DNA of 64,000 nucleotides, from contig NZ_JANHDM010000002.1 in assembly GCF_024494685.1 (NCBI RefSeq), forward strand, positions 124,001 through 188,000, given 5' to 3'. The translations under genes and the position numbers were made by a program. Of the stretch, positions 53,901-63,120 are shown in pieces (position 1 is the stretch's first letter; every line of letters begins with the position of its first letter). The stretch comes from Halorubrum rubrum (GTDB taxonomy: Archaea; Halobacteriota; Halobacteria; Halobacteriales; Haloferacaceae). The notes below the pieces were generated by a model. That model was not told the DNA's origin and ran no database searches. It was given only the letters and a program-made list of their open reading frames with translations.

Positions 53901-54114
53901 CGCGTACAGCCGAGCGACTCGGGCTTTGTGAGTGTTCACTCCGTCAGCAACGATCTCCCTCTATCTATCCAATTTCCCACCGAAACACCCGTTCTACGAG
54001 CACTACTCACCGATCGACGGTTTCGGACGAGATCGCATCCGAAAAGGAGGGTCTCGACGGGTTCGGACGACGTCAAGACTCGTCCCGATACCCGGTATCC
54101 CGCCCGTGAGAACG

Positions 54115-54121
54115 CTTATAC
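54115..54121 (+). promoter_or_regulatory. TATA box of the CBS-domain gene
   Basis: CTTATAC centred about 26 nt before the ATG at 54144. Confidence 0.7.
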
Positions 54122-54143
54122 GGCGACGGTGGGATCTCTCCGT

Positions 54144-54551
54144 ATGAACGACATCGAGGACGTCTTCGTCGCTCGGTTGATGACGACCGACCTCCACACC
54201 GTCACCCCGGACACGCTCGTCGAGGACGCCGCGGCCGTCCTCCTCGAGAACGACATCAGCTCCGCGCTCGTCGTGGAGGACGGCCGGTTGGTCGGGATCC
54301 TCACCACCACCGACTTCGTCGAGATCGTCGCGAAGAGCCAACCCAAAGCCGAGACGACGGTCGAGCGATACATGACGCCGGACCCGATCACGGCGGGCGC
54401 ACAGGACGCCGTCTCGGCGATCGCCGCCACGATGATCGACCACGGGTTCCATCACGTGCCGGTCGTCGACGACGAGGGGACCCCCATCGGTATCATCACC
54501 ACCTCGGACTTCGCGGCGTACGTCTCCGGTTCCTCGCCGCTCGCGTCGTAG
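54144..54551 (+). CDS. Paired CBS-domain protein
   Basis: 135 residues, one CBS pair (Bateman module) and nothing else: VARLMTTDLHTVTPDTLVEDAAAVLLENDISSALVVEDGRLVGILTTTDFVEI and YMTPDPITAGAQDAVSAIAATMIDHGFHHVPVVDDEGTPIGIITTSDFAAY. Such modules bind adenosine nucleotides (AMP, ATP, SAM) and act as sensors for partner proteins. The ATG is fixed by the TATA box. It stands alone, with no obvious partner next to it. Confidence 0.92.
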   Translation: MNDIEDVFVARLMTTDLHTVTPDTLVEDAAAVLLENDISSALVVEDGRLVGILTTTDFVEIVAKSQPKAETTVERYMTPDPITAGAQDAVSAIAATMIDHGFHHVPVVDDEGTPIGIITTSDFAAYVSGSSPLAS

Positions 54552-54823
54552 GCGACGCGGTCCGCTCACCCCTCGAGGACGCTCGCGTCCGCGTCCGAGA
54601 TCCCGTCAAGAGACGACCCTATCTCCGGGGAGTTTCCGGCGGCGACCCCACGGAAACCGTGACCGATCGCGTACGCCGCAACCCCTTCACAATGGCCTCC
54701 GTCGAGCACGTCTCGCCGAGGTCGTGGAGGTATCCGGACGACCGCCACTCCGGTCGCCGAGTTCCTCACGGTTATTAAGTAAACGGCTATCGTTAACACG
54801 TCGTATCTGCCGCCCCCGGCACC

Positions 54824-54829
54824 GTTAAG
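54824..54829 (+). promoter_or_regulatory. TATA-like box of the candidate structured RNA
   Basis: GTTAAG whose centre is about 26 nt before 54853, where the first perfect hairpin begins; no coding frame starts there. Confidence 0.45.
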
Positions 54830-54850
54830 TGGTTCACGCGCCAGTCATCA

Positions 54851-54945
54851 GGTGACGCTTCGCTTGGAGGGCCGAAGCGTCAGCGGGGACCTACTGAACG
54901 ACCCCGCGTGCCACTTTTTGTCGGCACGCGGGGTCGTTCGTTCAT
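54851..54945 (+). ncRNA. Candidate structured small RNA with two perfect hairpins
   Basis: Hairpin one, 54853-54882, has 10-bp arms TGACGCTTCG/CGAAGCGTCA around the loop CTTGGAGGGC. After a 13-base spacer, hairpin two, 54896-54939, has perfect 17-bp arms (GAACGACCCCGCGTGCC with its complement) around ACTTTTTGTC. A TATA-like box lies at the right distance upstream and a TTCATTTTG run follows. No ORF, tRNA or C/D-box signature fits. The loop GGAGG could pair with a pyrimidine-rich partner. The alternative is a large 3' hairpin for the convergent dut gene, whose stop is 40 bases away; the first hairpin is not needed for that. Confidence 0.5.
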
Positions 54946-54979
54946 TTTGAACCACGAGCCGTGGCGCCGTGACCGCCGC

Positions 54980-55453
54980 TCAGAGCCCCTCGGACTGGTA
55001 GTCGCCGTCGTACGTCCCGTCGTGATCGGCGCGCGCGAACACCAGCTGAGCGATCCGCGCGCCGGGTTCGATCTCGAGTTCGTGTCCCACGTCGAGACGC
55101 CCCTCGCCGACCCCCTCGTAGCCGGCGTCCCACACCGCGGTGTCGAGCGTACACGAGTTGCGAAGCAGCGTCGACCGCGGGAGCACGAATCCGACGTGCC
55201 CCTCGGGGATCCGCACCGGCTCGCCGTACCGGACGACGTAGGTGCCGCGGTCCAGCCGGTACGTGCCGTCGTCCGTCTCGAGTTCGACCCGGTCGCCGAC
55301 GCGTTTCCCCTCGCGACCGATGCGTCCGGGATCGGTCTGCCGGAAGACGGCCCCAGCCGTGAGATCGACCCCGTTCGGCTGTCGCTGGTTCGGTTCGATC
55401 GTCGCACCCGCGGCCGCTAAGGCGGCCGCCACGAACTCCCCCGATTCGAACAT
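54980..55453 (-). CDS. dut: dUTP pyrophosphatase (archaeal dUTPase of the dCTP-deaminase family)
   Basis: 157 residues of the trimeric dUTPase/dCTP deaminase fold. PNGVDLTAGAVF at the N terminus, GFVLPRSTLLRNSCTLDTAVWDAGYEGVGEGRLDVGHELEI in the core and PGARIAQLVFARADH near the end are conserved. The short length and the start MFESGEFVAAALAAAG fit the archaeal dUTPase branch; the longer dCTP deaminases carry an N-terminal MILSDxDI segment that is absent. Substrate preference cannot be settled by eye. ATG at 55453 is chosen; upstream codons are low-complexity. Confidence 0.82.
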   Translation of the reverse strand: MFESGEFVAAALAAAGATIEPNQRQPNGVDLTAGAVFRQTDPGRIGREGKRVGDRVELETDDGTYRLDRGTYVVRYGEPVRIPEGHVGFVLPRSTLLRNSCTLDTAVWDAGYEGVGEGRLDVGHELEIEPGARIAQLVFARADHDGTYDGDYQSEGL

Positions 55454-55620
55454 GTCATCCCGGAGCCGCGGCGGGGGCAAAACCGTATCGTCCGCGCGTC
55501 GCGAGCCCGAGAGACCCCCGACGGATCCGCCGCCGTTCGGTGTGTCATCACGGTCGTGTTCGCTCAATTCTTGCTGGATCCGGCGTTCCACACGTTCGAT
55601 CCGGCGGAACACTCGCGGGT

Positions 55621-55629
55621 TTTATATTC
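55621..55629 (+). promoter_or_regulatory. TATA box of acnA
   Basis: TTTATATTC centred about 29 nt before the ATG at 55654. Confidence 0.7.
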
Positions 55630-55653
55630 ACGGGACGGCCATCTTCGACCGAT

Positions 55654-57636
55654 ATGGGAAAGACGATAACTGAGAAGATCCTCGACGACCACCTCGTCGA
55701 GGGCGAGCTGACTCCCGGAGAGGAGATCGGCATCGACATCGACCAAGTGCTCACACAGGACACTACGGGGACGATGGTCTGGCTCCAGTTCGAGGCGCTC
55801 GATCTCGACGAGGTCCAGACCGAACTCGCCGCGCAGTACTGTGACCACCAGACGTACCAGTTCGACTTCAAGAACACCGACGACCACCGTTTCCTCCGCT
55901 CTGCCGCCGGCACCTACGGCGCGTACTTCTCCCGGCCCGGCAACGGCATCTGCCACCAGGTCCACAAGGAGAACTTCGCCGCGCCCGGCAAGACGCTGCT
56001 CGGCTCCGACTCGCACACCCCGACGCCCGGCGGGCTCGGCCAGCTCGCGATCGGCGCGGGCGGGCTCGACATCGCCGTCGCGATGGGCGGCGGTCCCTAC
56101 TACGTCGAGATGCCCGAGGTCGTCAACGTCCACCTCACCGGCGAGCTCCCCGAGTGGGCGACCGCCAAGGACGTCGCGCTCCACCTGCTCGGCGAGCTGA
56201 CCGTCAAGGGCGGAGTCGGGAAGATCTTCGAGTACACCGGCCCCGGCGCCGAGAAGCTCACGATCCCCGAGCGGACGACGATCACGAACCTCGGCACCGA
56301 GCTCGGCGCCACCTCCTCGATCTTCGGCACCGACGAGAAGACCAAGGACTGGCTCGCCCGCCAGGACCGCGAGGAGGAGTTCGTCGAGCTCTCGCCCGAC
56401 GAGGACGCCGAGTACGCCGAGACGATCGAGGTCGACCTCGACGAGCTCGAGCCGCTCGTGGCCGCGCCGTCGATGCCCGACAACGTCGCTCCCGTCAGCG
56501 AGTACGAGGGGACCGACGTCGAGCAGGTCATCGTCGGCTCCTGTACCAACGGCGCGTACGAGGACATCCTCCCCGCGGCGAAGATGCTGGAGGGTCGCGA
56601 GGTCGCCAAACAGACCGAGATGATCGTCGCGCCCGGCTCCAAGCAGGCCTCCGAGATGCTGGCCCGCGAGGGGTGGACCGCGGAGATGATGGCGGCCGGC
56701 GTCAACTTCTCCGAGGCGACGTGTGGCGCCTGTATCGGCATCGGCCACGTGCCCGCCTCCGACTCCGTGTCGCTGCGCACCTTCAACCGCAACTTCGAGG
56801 GTCGCTCCGGCATCGAGGACGACTCCGTCTTCCTCTGCTCGCCCGAGGTCGCCACCGCGGCGGCCATCACCGGCGAGATCGTCGACCCGCGTGACCTCGC
56901 CGACGAGCTCGGCGACCTCGAGGCGCCCGGCCTCGAGATGGGAACGAAGTACGGCCCCGGCATGGGGAAGGACGACTCCGACATCATCTCGCCCGACGAG
57001 GCGATCGACGACGGCCTCGTCAAGGGCCCGAACATCGGCGACGTGCCCCTGAAGGACGGGATCGACGTGGACGGCGGCGAGGCGCTCCTCAAGATGGAGG
57101 ACAACATCACCACCGACCACATCATCCCGGCGACCGCGGACATCCTGAAGTTCCGCTCGAACATCGAGAAGCTCTCGGAGTTCACGCTCTCGCGCGTCGA
57201 CGACACGTTCGCGCAGCGCGCGCTCGACGCCGACGGCGGCGTCCTCGTGGCCGGCGAGAACTACGGGCAGGGCTCCTCGCGCGAGCACGCCGCCCTCTGT
57301 CCGATGTACCTCGGGATCGAGGCCGTCTTCGCACAGAGCTTCGCGCGCATCCACAAGGCGAACCTGTTCAACTTCGGGATCGTCCCGCTCGCCATCGACG
57401 CGGAGACCTACGAGAAGATCGACCAGGGCGACGACATCGAGATCGTCGACGACGTGCCCGCGGGCGTCAACTCCGGGGAGACCGAGTTCACCGCACGCGT
57501 GAACGACGACTGGGAGTTCACCGCCGAGCTCGACGCCTCCGAGCGCGAACGCGAGATCCTCGCCTCCGGCGGCAAGCTCTCGTGGGTCAAACAGCAGCAC
57601 GACGGCGGCTCCGACGCCGCGCCCGCCGACGACTGA
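55654..57636 (+). CDS. acnA: Aconitate hydratase
   Basis: 660 residues, Fe-S enzyme interconverting citrate and isocitrate in the TCA cycle. The cluster ligands are C297 (GSCTNG), C357 and C360 (ATCGACIGIG). SDSHTPTPGGLGQLAIGAGG and the fourth-domain ENYGQGSSREHAALCPMYLG arginine/serine region are intact. At 660 residues it is shorter than the bacterial AcnA form and matches the haloarchaeal/mitochondrial-like type. The leaderless-type promoter fixes the ATG. It stands alone; a T-run follows the stop. Confidence 0.95.
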   Translation: MGKTITEKILDDHLVEGELTPGEEIGIDIDQVLTQDTTGTMVWLQFEALDLDEVQTELAAQYCDHQTYQFDFKNTDDHRFLRSAAGTYGAYFSRPGNGICHQVHKENFAAPGKTLLGSDSHTPTPGGLGQLAIGAGGLDIAVAMGGGPYYVEMPEVVNVHLTGELPEWATAKDVALHLLGELTVKGGVGKIFEYTGPGAEKLTIPERTTITNLGTELGATSSIFGTDEKTKDWLARQDREEEFVELSPDEDAEYAETIEVDLDELEPLVAAPSMPDNVAPVSEYEGTDVEQVIVGSCTNGAYEDILPAAKMLEGREVAKQTEMIVAPGSKQASEMLAREGWTAEMMAAGVNFSEATCGACIGIGHVPASDSVSLRTFNRNFEGRSGIEDDSVFLCSPEVATAAAITGEIVDPRDLADELGDLEAPGLEMGTKYGPGMGKDDSDIISPDEAIDDGLVKGPNIGDVPLKDGIDVDGGEALLKMEDNITTDHIIPATADILKFRSNIEKLSEFTLSRVDDTFAQRALDADGGVLVAGENYGQGSSREHAALCPMYLGIEAVFAQSFARIHKANLFNFGIVPLAIDAETYEKIDQGDDIEIVDDVPAGVNSGETEFTARVNDDWEFTAELDASEREREILASGGKLSWVKQQHDGGSDAAPADD

Positions 57637-57666
57637 ACCCGCATCGGGGTTCGGACTCTTCTCTTC

Positions 57667-57676
57667 TCTCTTTTTC
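57667..57676 (+). terminator. Oligo-T terminator of acnA
   Basis: A pyrimidine tract ending in TTTTT (57671-57675), 35 bases after the acnA stop; archaeal polymerase terminates at such runs. The 188-base gap to rps7 otherwise holds only the minus-strand terminator. Confidence 0.5.
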
Positions 57677-57794
57677 ACCTCCGGAGCGACCGCTCTCCGG
57701 GACCGGTGATGATTCCGAACCGGGGGTCGACAACGCGAGCGACCGTCCGACTCGACGGCACGGCCGCTCACCGCCTCGCAGTTCTCGAGAAACG

Positions 57795-57799
57795 AAAAA
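57795..57799 (-). terminator. Oligo-T terminator of the rps12-rps7 operon
   Basis: TTTTT on the minus strand, 26 bases after the rps7 stop, preceded by a GC-rich stretch. Confidence 0.5.
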
Positions 57800-57824
57800 C
57801 CGCCCGTCGCTCGGTCTTCCCGCG

Positions 57825-58475
57825 TCAGCGGGCCGCGGCGGCGACGCGTTCGCGCTCCTCCTTCTGGGAGATGGAGTAGGAGGCGTTGGCGTCGTAGTCG
57901 GCGGCCGCGATCAGCTCGTTCGCGAGCGCCTCGGCGGCCGAGGTGCTGGACTTGTACGTCGCGTTCGCGACGCCGTCGGAGATGAACAACAGCGCCTGGT
58001 CGACGCGGCGCTGGGGCGCGACGTCGACGGCCTTCGGGACGGAGATCCCGCCGTACTTCAGGCGGACCGTCTCCTCGCGGGGCGCGGCGTTCTCGACGGC
58101 GCGCACGAGGATCTGGACCGGGTTCTCCTCGGTGCGCTCGAAGATCACGTCGAACGCGTCGCGGACGATCCGCGTCGCCTGCTGTTTCTTCCCCGTGTTC
58201 TCGTCGGTCTGCATCAGCCGGTTGATCAGCCGCTCGACGAGCGAGATCTCGCTCTTCTGGAACTGCTTGGACGCGTGTCGCCCCATCGTGTGGGCGATCG
58301 GCGTCACCGTCATGTACCGCTTCGTCGAGGGGTCCTCGTAGGCGATCTCGGTGACGTCCCAGACGCCGAACAGCTCCGCGTTCTCGTTCGCGGCCTCGCT
58401 GGCGGCGGGCGCATCGGGCTCGGGCTCGTCGGCAGCGGCGTCCGCGTCGTCCGCCTCGACTTCCTCCCCGCTCAT
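57825..58475 (-). CDS. rps7: Ribosomal protein S7
   Basis: 216 residues. An acidic N-terminal extension of about 35 residues, common in haloarchaeal S7, precedes the fold ([32 protein letters not shown] ... [44 protein letters not shown]). It nucleates the 30S head by binding 16S rRNA. Its start overlaps the rps12 stop by four bases (ATGA). Confidence 0.96.
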   Translation of the reverse strand: MSGEEVEADDADAAADEPEPDAPAASEAANENAELFGVWDVTEIAYEDPSTKRYMTVTPIAHTMGRHASKQFQKSEISLVERLINRLMQTDENTGKKQQATRIVRDAFDVIFERTEENPVQILVRAVENAAPREETVRLKYGGISVPKAVDVAPQRRVDQALLFISDGVANATYKSSTSAAEALANELIAAADYDANASYSISQKEERERVAAAAR

Positions 58476-58900
58476 CGGACCGGTTTCTCCGCGTTGCCGC
58501 GAACCAGTTCGATCATCGATACGCCGTTGACCTTCTCGACCTTGTAGTTGACGCCGGAGAGGTCGCCCATCGCGCGACCCTTCGCGCCGCCGATCCCCGC
58601 GATCGTGACCTCGTCGTGCTCGTCGATGAAGGAGATCGCGCCGTCACCGGGACAGAAGGCCGTGACCTGCTTGCCGTTCTTGATGAGCTGAACCCGGACG
58701 CACTTCCGGATCGCCGAGTTCGGTTGCTTCGCCTCGATCCCGACCTTCTCTAAGACGATCCCGCGGGCCTGCGGGGCGCCCTCGAGGGGGTCGGACTTCT
58801 TCTTGAGCCCGCGCTCGCGCCGAGCGTACTCGGAGTCGGACCAGCGGCGCTTCTGCCGGTCCTGTTTGAGCTTACGGGCGGCATATTTGCCGTTCGCCAT
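58472..58900 (-). CDS. rps12: Ribosomal protein S12
   Basis: 142 residues of decoding-centre protein S12, archaeal/eukaryal S23 type. Conserved [31 protein letters not shown] holds the decoding-site PNSA loop, and [20 protein letters not shown] follows. The ATG giving [11 protein letters not shown] is preceded by a TATA box 30 nt upstream (58926-58933). Confidence 0.96.
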   Translation of the reverse strand: MANGKYAARKLKQDRQKRRWSDSEYARRERGLKKKSDPLEGAPQARGIVLEKVGIEAKQPNSAIRKCVRVQLIKNGKQVTAFCPGDGAISFIDEHDEVTIAGIGGAKGRAMGDLSGVNYKVEKVNGVSMIELVRGNAEKPVR

Positions 58901-58925
58901 CGTACGCTCCATTCCCGACGGAGCT

Positions 58926-58933
58926 ACTTAAGC
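58926..58933 (-). promoter_or_regulatory. TATA-like box of rps12
   Basis: GCTTAAGT on the minus strand, about 30 nt before the rps12 ATG, showing that rps12-rps7 can be transcribed apart from the RNA polymerase operon. The rest of the 214-base gap up to 59114 shows no gene. Confidence 0.6.
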
Positions 58934-59114
58934 GTCGTCTTTCAGCCCGGAGAAACGCGCGCAGAACGCTCGAGCGGTACCTCTCGTCAGATCTGCGCGC
59001 GTTTCTTCGATCGAGAACGACGGGCGCTCGCGACCGCTGAACCGATAAGCCACCCTGAGAGGCCGTCGTTGACCGGAGACGGACGCCGTCGCCGACCGTC
59101 CCGCCGACCCCGTC

Positions 59115-59951
59115 TCAGTCCGTCGTCTCCTCGCGGGCCTCCTCGACCCACTCGGGCACTGCGACCGTCGCGCCCCGGTCGCGGTACGCGACGTCGACCG
59201 CGACGGTCGCGGTGCCGTCGTCGTGTGGTCCCTCCCACGACTGCGCGATCCGCGGAACGAATCCCGACTCGAACACGTGGGCGGTCGCCGACGCCGTCTC
59301 GACGGTCGCCGGGACGTCCCTGTCGCCGTCGAAGGAGTCGGCGACGAACCGGGCGGTCGCTCGTCCGTCGACCTCGCCTTCCCCGTCGGCTCTCGGGTCC
59401 CAGTTCTCGAGCCCCTCGTACGTGGTCTCCCCGTTTCGCTCCCGTGGAACCCGGATCCCCACGCGCGCCTCCGACCGAAGCGCCGATTCGAAGTCGTCAG
59501 ACGTGCGCTCGACCGCCTGCCGGTCGTATCGGACCTCCTCGCCGACCCGCTCGCGGACCAGCGCCTCGCCGTCCTCGACGTACCGCTCGAGCACCTCCGG
59601 CACCTCGGTTCCGGTCAGCTCCTGTCTCACGTACCACCGACCGTTCTCGAGGTCGTAGCTCGATTCGTACTCCTGTGAGGGAAGCCACGGGCTCGGGTCC
59701 TCGCCGTCGAACGTCGTTTCCGCCGTCGACGAGAGGGTCACGCCGCCGGCGTCGACCGCCGACTCGACGTGGCTCTCGACCAGCGCCGCGACGTCCAGCC
59801 CGTCGCCCTCGCGCCAGTCGGCGTCCGGGAAGGGGCCGTCCACACCCTCGCTCCCGATACAGCCCGCGAGGCCGACGCCGACGGCGGTCCCCGTCGCCGT
59901 GAGAACGCGCCGTCTGTTCACACGCCTTCCGTTCACGCGTCGCTCGTTCAT
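59115..59951 (-). CDS. Tat-exported lipoprotein of unknown function
   Basis: 278 residues. RRRVLTATGTAVGVGLAGC combines a twin-arginine motif with a lipobox Cys, so the protein is exported folded and lipid-anchored. The mature part reads like the haloarchaeal lipoproteins that resemble LolA/LppX carriers: a beta-rich fold with YESSYDLENGRWYVRQELTGTEVPEVLERYVEDGEALVRERVGEEVRYDRQ. No enzymatic motif. It interrupts the expected nusA-rps12 order and has a CTTTTTCC stretch 27 nt before its ATG, making it a separate unit. Confidence 0.82.
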   Translation of the reverse strand: MNERRVNGRRVNRRRVLTATGTAVGVGLAGCIGSEGVDGPFPDADWREGDGLDVAALVESHVESAVDAGGVTLSSTAETTFDGEDPSPWLPSQEYESSYDLENGRWYVRQELTGTEVPEVLERYVEDGEALVRERVGEEVRYDRQAVERTSDDFESALRSEARVGIRVPRERNGETTYEGLENWDPRADGEGEVDGRATARFVADSFDGDRDVPATVETASATAHVFESGFVPRIAQSWEGPHDDGTATVAVDVAYRDRGATVAVPEWVEEAREETTD

Positions 59952-59973
59952 ACTCGCCCGTGGCGGTGGATCG

Positions 59974-59980
59974 GAAAAAG
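59974..59980 (-). terminator. Oligo-T run after nusA
   Basis: CTTTTTC on the minus strand, about 40 bases after the nusA stop, a probable end of the rpo-nusA transcript. It could equally serve as the TATA-like box of the lipoprotein gene. Confidence 0.4.
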
Positions 59981-60016
59981 CCCGCCGGACCCGTCGACGA
60001 GTCGGCGGCGGCTCGG

Positions 60017-60436
60017 CTAGGTCAGCTGGATGTCGTCGACGTCGTGGTGACGTTTCGCCAGCGTCCGCGCGGTCTCGATGTTGCGCCCGTTCGCACCGAT
60101 CGCGACGCCCCGGTCCGGCTCGGGCACCTCCACGTACGCGACCCGGTCGTCCTGCTCCGAGACGGTCACGGCGTTGACCGCCGCCGGCGCGAGCGCGCTC
60201 GCGACGAACGCCTCCGGCGTGTCCGCGTCCTCGACGAGGTCGATCGACTTGCCGAGCGTCCGCTCGGCCGCCTCGACGGTCTCGCCGGCCTGCCCGATCG
60301 CCGACGCCATCTCGCCGGCCGGCAGCAGGAACACGAGCCGATCGCCCTCCACGAGGCAGTCCTTCGGCGCCACGCCGGTCAGCTCGTCGAACCGACCGAT
60401 GTATCGCCGCGCCTCGTCGGAGAGCTCGACGCGCAT
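60017..60436 (-). CDS. nusA: NusA-like KH-domain transcription factor
   Basis: 139 residues with two KH RNA-binding domains only, lacking the N-terminal polymerase-binding and S1 domains of bacterial NusA, as in all archaea. KH loops are MASAIGQAGETVEAAERTLGK and GVAIGANGRNIETARTLAKRHHD. The start shares one base with the rpoA2 stop (TGATG), so it is co-translated with the polymerase subunit. Confidence 0.94.
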   Translation of the reverse strand: MRVELSDEARRYIGRFDELTGVAPKDCLVEGDRLVFLLPAGEMASAIGQAGETVEAAERTLGKSIDLVEDADTPEAFVASALAPAAVNAVTVSEQDDRVAYVEVPEPDRGVAIGANGRNIETARTLAKRHHDVDDIQLT

Positions 60437-63120
60437 CAGTCGTCGCTCACGACGCGCGATCCCATCCGGAGGTCGACGTCGCCGGTCCCGATCGAGATCG
60501 GCTTGCCCGCGATGACGTTCTCGATGACGCCGTCGAGCTCGTCGTACTCGCCGTGGACCGCCGCGTCGAGCAGGTGGTTGACCGTCACCTCGAAGGCGGC
60601 CCGCGCGAGCACGGAGTCCTTCGAGCCCGAGATCCCGTGGCGGCCGATCGACTCGATCTCGCCGTTGTTCGTCATGATGTCCGCGACGAGCATGAGGTGC
60701 CGGACGTTCACGTCGTCGAGCCCCTGCTCTTCGAGCGTGTTCTTCGTCTCGTCGATGATCGTCTCGCGGGCCGCCTCGACCCCGAGGTTCCGGTAGATCT
60801 CGTGGATGTTGTTACACGTCGTCCGCGAGGCGTCGACGCCCTCGATCTCGAGGACGTCGCCGAAGGCGGACCCCTCGGTGTAGAGGACGAACTCCTCGCC
60901 GTCCTCGAGCTGCTCTTTGCGGATCACGACGCGCTCGACCTCCTCGATCCCCTTGAACACGATGTCGCGGAGCCGCTCGACGAGCTGTAACAGCTCGCGG
61001 TAGCTCGGCTCGTTGGGGCCGAACTCGATCACGGTGCCCGCCTGTCGGGCGTCGACGCCGAGCGAGTCCTCGATCGTCTCCGTGATGATCTCGGCGACCT
61101 CCGTCGGGTCGGAGTGGGTCGGCCACCGCTCCAGGAGGGTGTCGTCGTTGAGGTCGATCCGCACCAGCATGTCCGCGACGTTGGTCGAGACGTCGCCGAG
61201 CGCCAAGATCCGCGTCGACTCGATGGACCAGACGACCTCGTGGGCCTTCTCGCGGTCCGTCGCGTACTCGCCCTCGAGGTGGACCGTCATCATCGGCGTG
61301 TCCGGCGTCTTCCGGGCGTCCACCAGCTCGATGAGCCGGGGAAGCCCCTGCGTGACGTCGATCTCCGCGACGCCGGCGTAGTGGAAGGTGTTCATCGTGT
61401 TGTGGGTCACGACGCCCTCGGCGGTCGTGAACGTCTCCAACCCCTCGACGGAGAAGTCGTACACGTGCTCGTGGTCGTCGGTGATCGTCTCGATCGATTC
61501 GATCCGATCCCAGACCACATCACCCTCGACCGCCCGACGGAGCTCGTCGAGCGAGTCGGAGTCGACACCGGCGTTCTCGCCCTTCGAGACGATCCCTCGA
61601 AGTCGCGTCCGACCGATACGCTGTCGCTTCGACGCGGCGTTCACCTGTCTGCTCGGTATCCCGGCATCGGAGGCGATCTCGCGGAGCGAGTCGCCGAAGT
61701 TCGGGACTTGATCCGTCGAATCGGGACCGCTCGGGTTGATATCCGCCGTGAGTTCCTCGAGCGAGTCCCCTCGTTCGCCGACCATGCCGACCTCGTTCGC
61801 GAACCGGCGAACGTGTTTCTTCGGAACGCGTAGCGTTCGGGATCCGTCCTGCTCCGCGAGAGTCGAGTACACGCCGACCCGCGCGAGCAACAACGCGATC
61901 CCGGCCGTGAGTCGATCGCTCGTGGAGCTGGATCTGACGGCGTTTCGTCCGACGTTTCCGTCCCCGCTGAAGTACCCACGGAGAAGTCCACGAACGAACT
62001 CGTCGCTCGCGCCAAACGCGAATCCGGGGACGGCCTTGTTCCCGTTCTCGGTACATGTCGCGCGAACGAAGTCAGCGAGAACCGTTCCGTTCAGACGGAT
62101 ATCGTATCCGCGAGCGAAGCCGCTGTCGTTCTCGTACTCGTTTGCCGAGAGATCGAACCGGTCGGCGAACGCACGGATCTCGGATTGGAACGTCTCATCG
62201 ACGTTCGAGACCGAGACGTAGTGGTCCGTCACCGACCCTTCCGCGAGCCACGCACCGACGAAGAATCCGGTCGCAGAATCCAACGGGAACCGTTCCGGCA
62301 GTCCGACCGTCCCACCGACGGGATACACGGTTTCTTCGTCGATCTCCCCGGTTTCAAGCGCCTCTCGTTTGGTTCGGAGCTGCGCCTCACCGGCCGGTAC
62401 CGCGTCGACTCCGCCGTCGGTCAGCGTCGACGTATACCAGTAATCGGTAGCCGGGAGATACTCCCGGAGATCGACGGTATCCGTCCCGTCGGATTCGAAT
62501 CGTCCGACGACCGGGAGCCAATCCCCCTCGGTGAGATCCTCACCGGCGACGGGGACTACTTCGTTGTCACGCCGTGTGACGAACGAGTGCGCCTTCGTCG
62601 CTCGGATCGTTCGGCCCGACTCGAGTTCGAATCGGAGCAGTTCCTCGGGCGTCTCGTGTCGACTGACCTCCTCGACCGGTTTCCAGCGAATCTGCTCGTC
62701 TCCGTCGAGGCTCAGGGTTTCGAGCCCGTCCGGAGCCACCGCGACCTCGTGGCCGTCGAACTTTCGAGACTCGCGGGAGTCGACGACGTCGTCGACGAGC
62801 GATCCGATCTCGACGATCTCTGTCTCACCGTCACGGCGAACGACCACTCGCTCGTCGTACGGGACGCTCATCTGCGTTCCGGGTTCACCGATCGACTGCG
62901 CAGAGACGGTTCCCACGGGCTCTAACGGGTCCACGCGGGTCTCGATGTACCGGTTCTCGACGCCGGTCACGATGTCGGTCGCCTGCTCGATGGTGACCTC
63001 GCCGTACTCGTCGGCTTTCGCCTCCAGCGTCTCGTACACCTTCGTCTTCAGCCGCTTCGGGAGCTCCGTCGCCTCGACGACGGCCTCCATGTCCTCGGTG
63101 ACGTGCTCGTACTCAGTCAT
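60436..63120 (-). CDS. rpoA2: RNA polymerase subunit A'' (Rpo1C) with intein
   Basis: 894 residues as translated; 404 after intein removal. Extein residues 1-84 end with [13 protein letters not shown], and the sequence resumes as [32 protein letters not shown], the most conserved part of A'' (trigger loop/bridge-helix neighbourhood). The rest carries the jaw and the clamp-related C terminus ([33 protein letters not shown]). The start overlaps the A' stop by eight bases (ATGACTGA) and the stop overlaps nusA. Splicing is needed for a working polymerase. Confidence 0.95.
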   Translation of the reverse strand: MTEYEHVTEDMEAVVEATELPKRLKTKVYETLEAKADEYGEVTIEQATDIVTGVENRYIETRVDPLEPVGTVSAQSIGEPGTQMSVPYDERVVVRRDGETEIVEIGSLVDDVVDSRESRKFDGHEVAVAPDGLETLSLDGDEQIRWKPVEEVSRHETPEELLRFELESGRTIRATKAHSFVTRRDNEVVPVAGEDLTEGDWLPVVGRFESDGTDTVDLREYLPATDYWYTSTLTDGGVDAVPAGEAQLRTKREALETGEIDEETVYPVGGTVGLPERFPLDSATGFFVGAWLAEGSVTDHYVSVSNVDETFQSEIRAFADRFDLSANEYENDSGFARGYDIRLNGTVLADFVRATCTENGNKAVPGFAFGASDEFVRGLLRGYFSGDGNVGRNAVRSSSTSDRLTAGIALLLARVGVYSTLAEQDGSRTLRVPKKHVRRFANEVGMVGERGDSLEELTADINPSGPDSTDQVPNFGDSLREIASDAGIPSRQVNAASKRQRIGRTRLRGIVSKGENAGVDSDSLDELRRAVEGDVVWDRIESIETITDDHEHVYDFSVEGLETFTTAEGVVTHNTMNTFHYAGVAEIDVTQGLPRLIELVDARKTPDTPMMTVHLEGEYATDREKAHEVVWSIESTRILALGDVSTNVADMLVRIDLNDDTLLERWPTHSDPTEVAEIITETIEDSLGVDARQAGTVIEFGPNEPSYRELLQLVERLRDIVFKGIEEVERVVIRKEQLEDGEEFVLYTEGSAFGDVLEIEGVDASRTTCNNIHEIYRNLGVEAARETIIDETKNTLEEQGLDDVNVRHLMLVADIMTNNGEIESIGRHGISGSKDSVLARAAFEVTVNHLLDAAVHGEYDELDGVIENVIAGKPISIGTGDVDLRMGSRVVSDD
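61399..62868 (-). mobile_element. Intein with LAGLIDADG homing endonuclease in RpoA''
   Basis: 490 residues (85-574 of the precursor). It begins with Ser ([14 protein letters not shown]), has block B with TKAHSFVT, and ends with VVTHN followed by Thr+1 of the extein (THN|TMNT). All residues for protein splicing are present: Ser1, block-B Thr/His, penultimate His, terminal Asn and Thr+1. The middle has two LAGLIDADG-type blocks, [11 protein letters not shown] and [11 protein letters not shown], both with the acidic residue, so the endonuclease looks intact. RpoA'' inteins are known in other archaea (for example Methanocaldococcus and Haloquadratum), possibly at this site. Confidence 0.93.

Noticed and set aside
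54566-54799. 77-codon minus-strand frame downstream of the CBS gene
   Set aside because: No promoter, ordinary amino acid pattern without halophile acidity, and no motif; treated as non-coding.
54851-54945. tRNA or C/D-box guide RNA reading of the double hairpin
   Set aside because: No acceptor stem, T-loop GGTTCGAAT or anticodon arm is present, and the box C/D motifs are not correctly paired.
58987-59238. 83-codon minus-strand frame between rps12 and the lipoprotein
   Set aside because: Overlaps the lipoprotein gene in another frame and is Arg/Gly-only.
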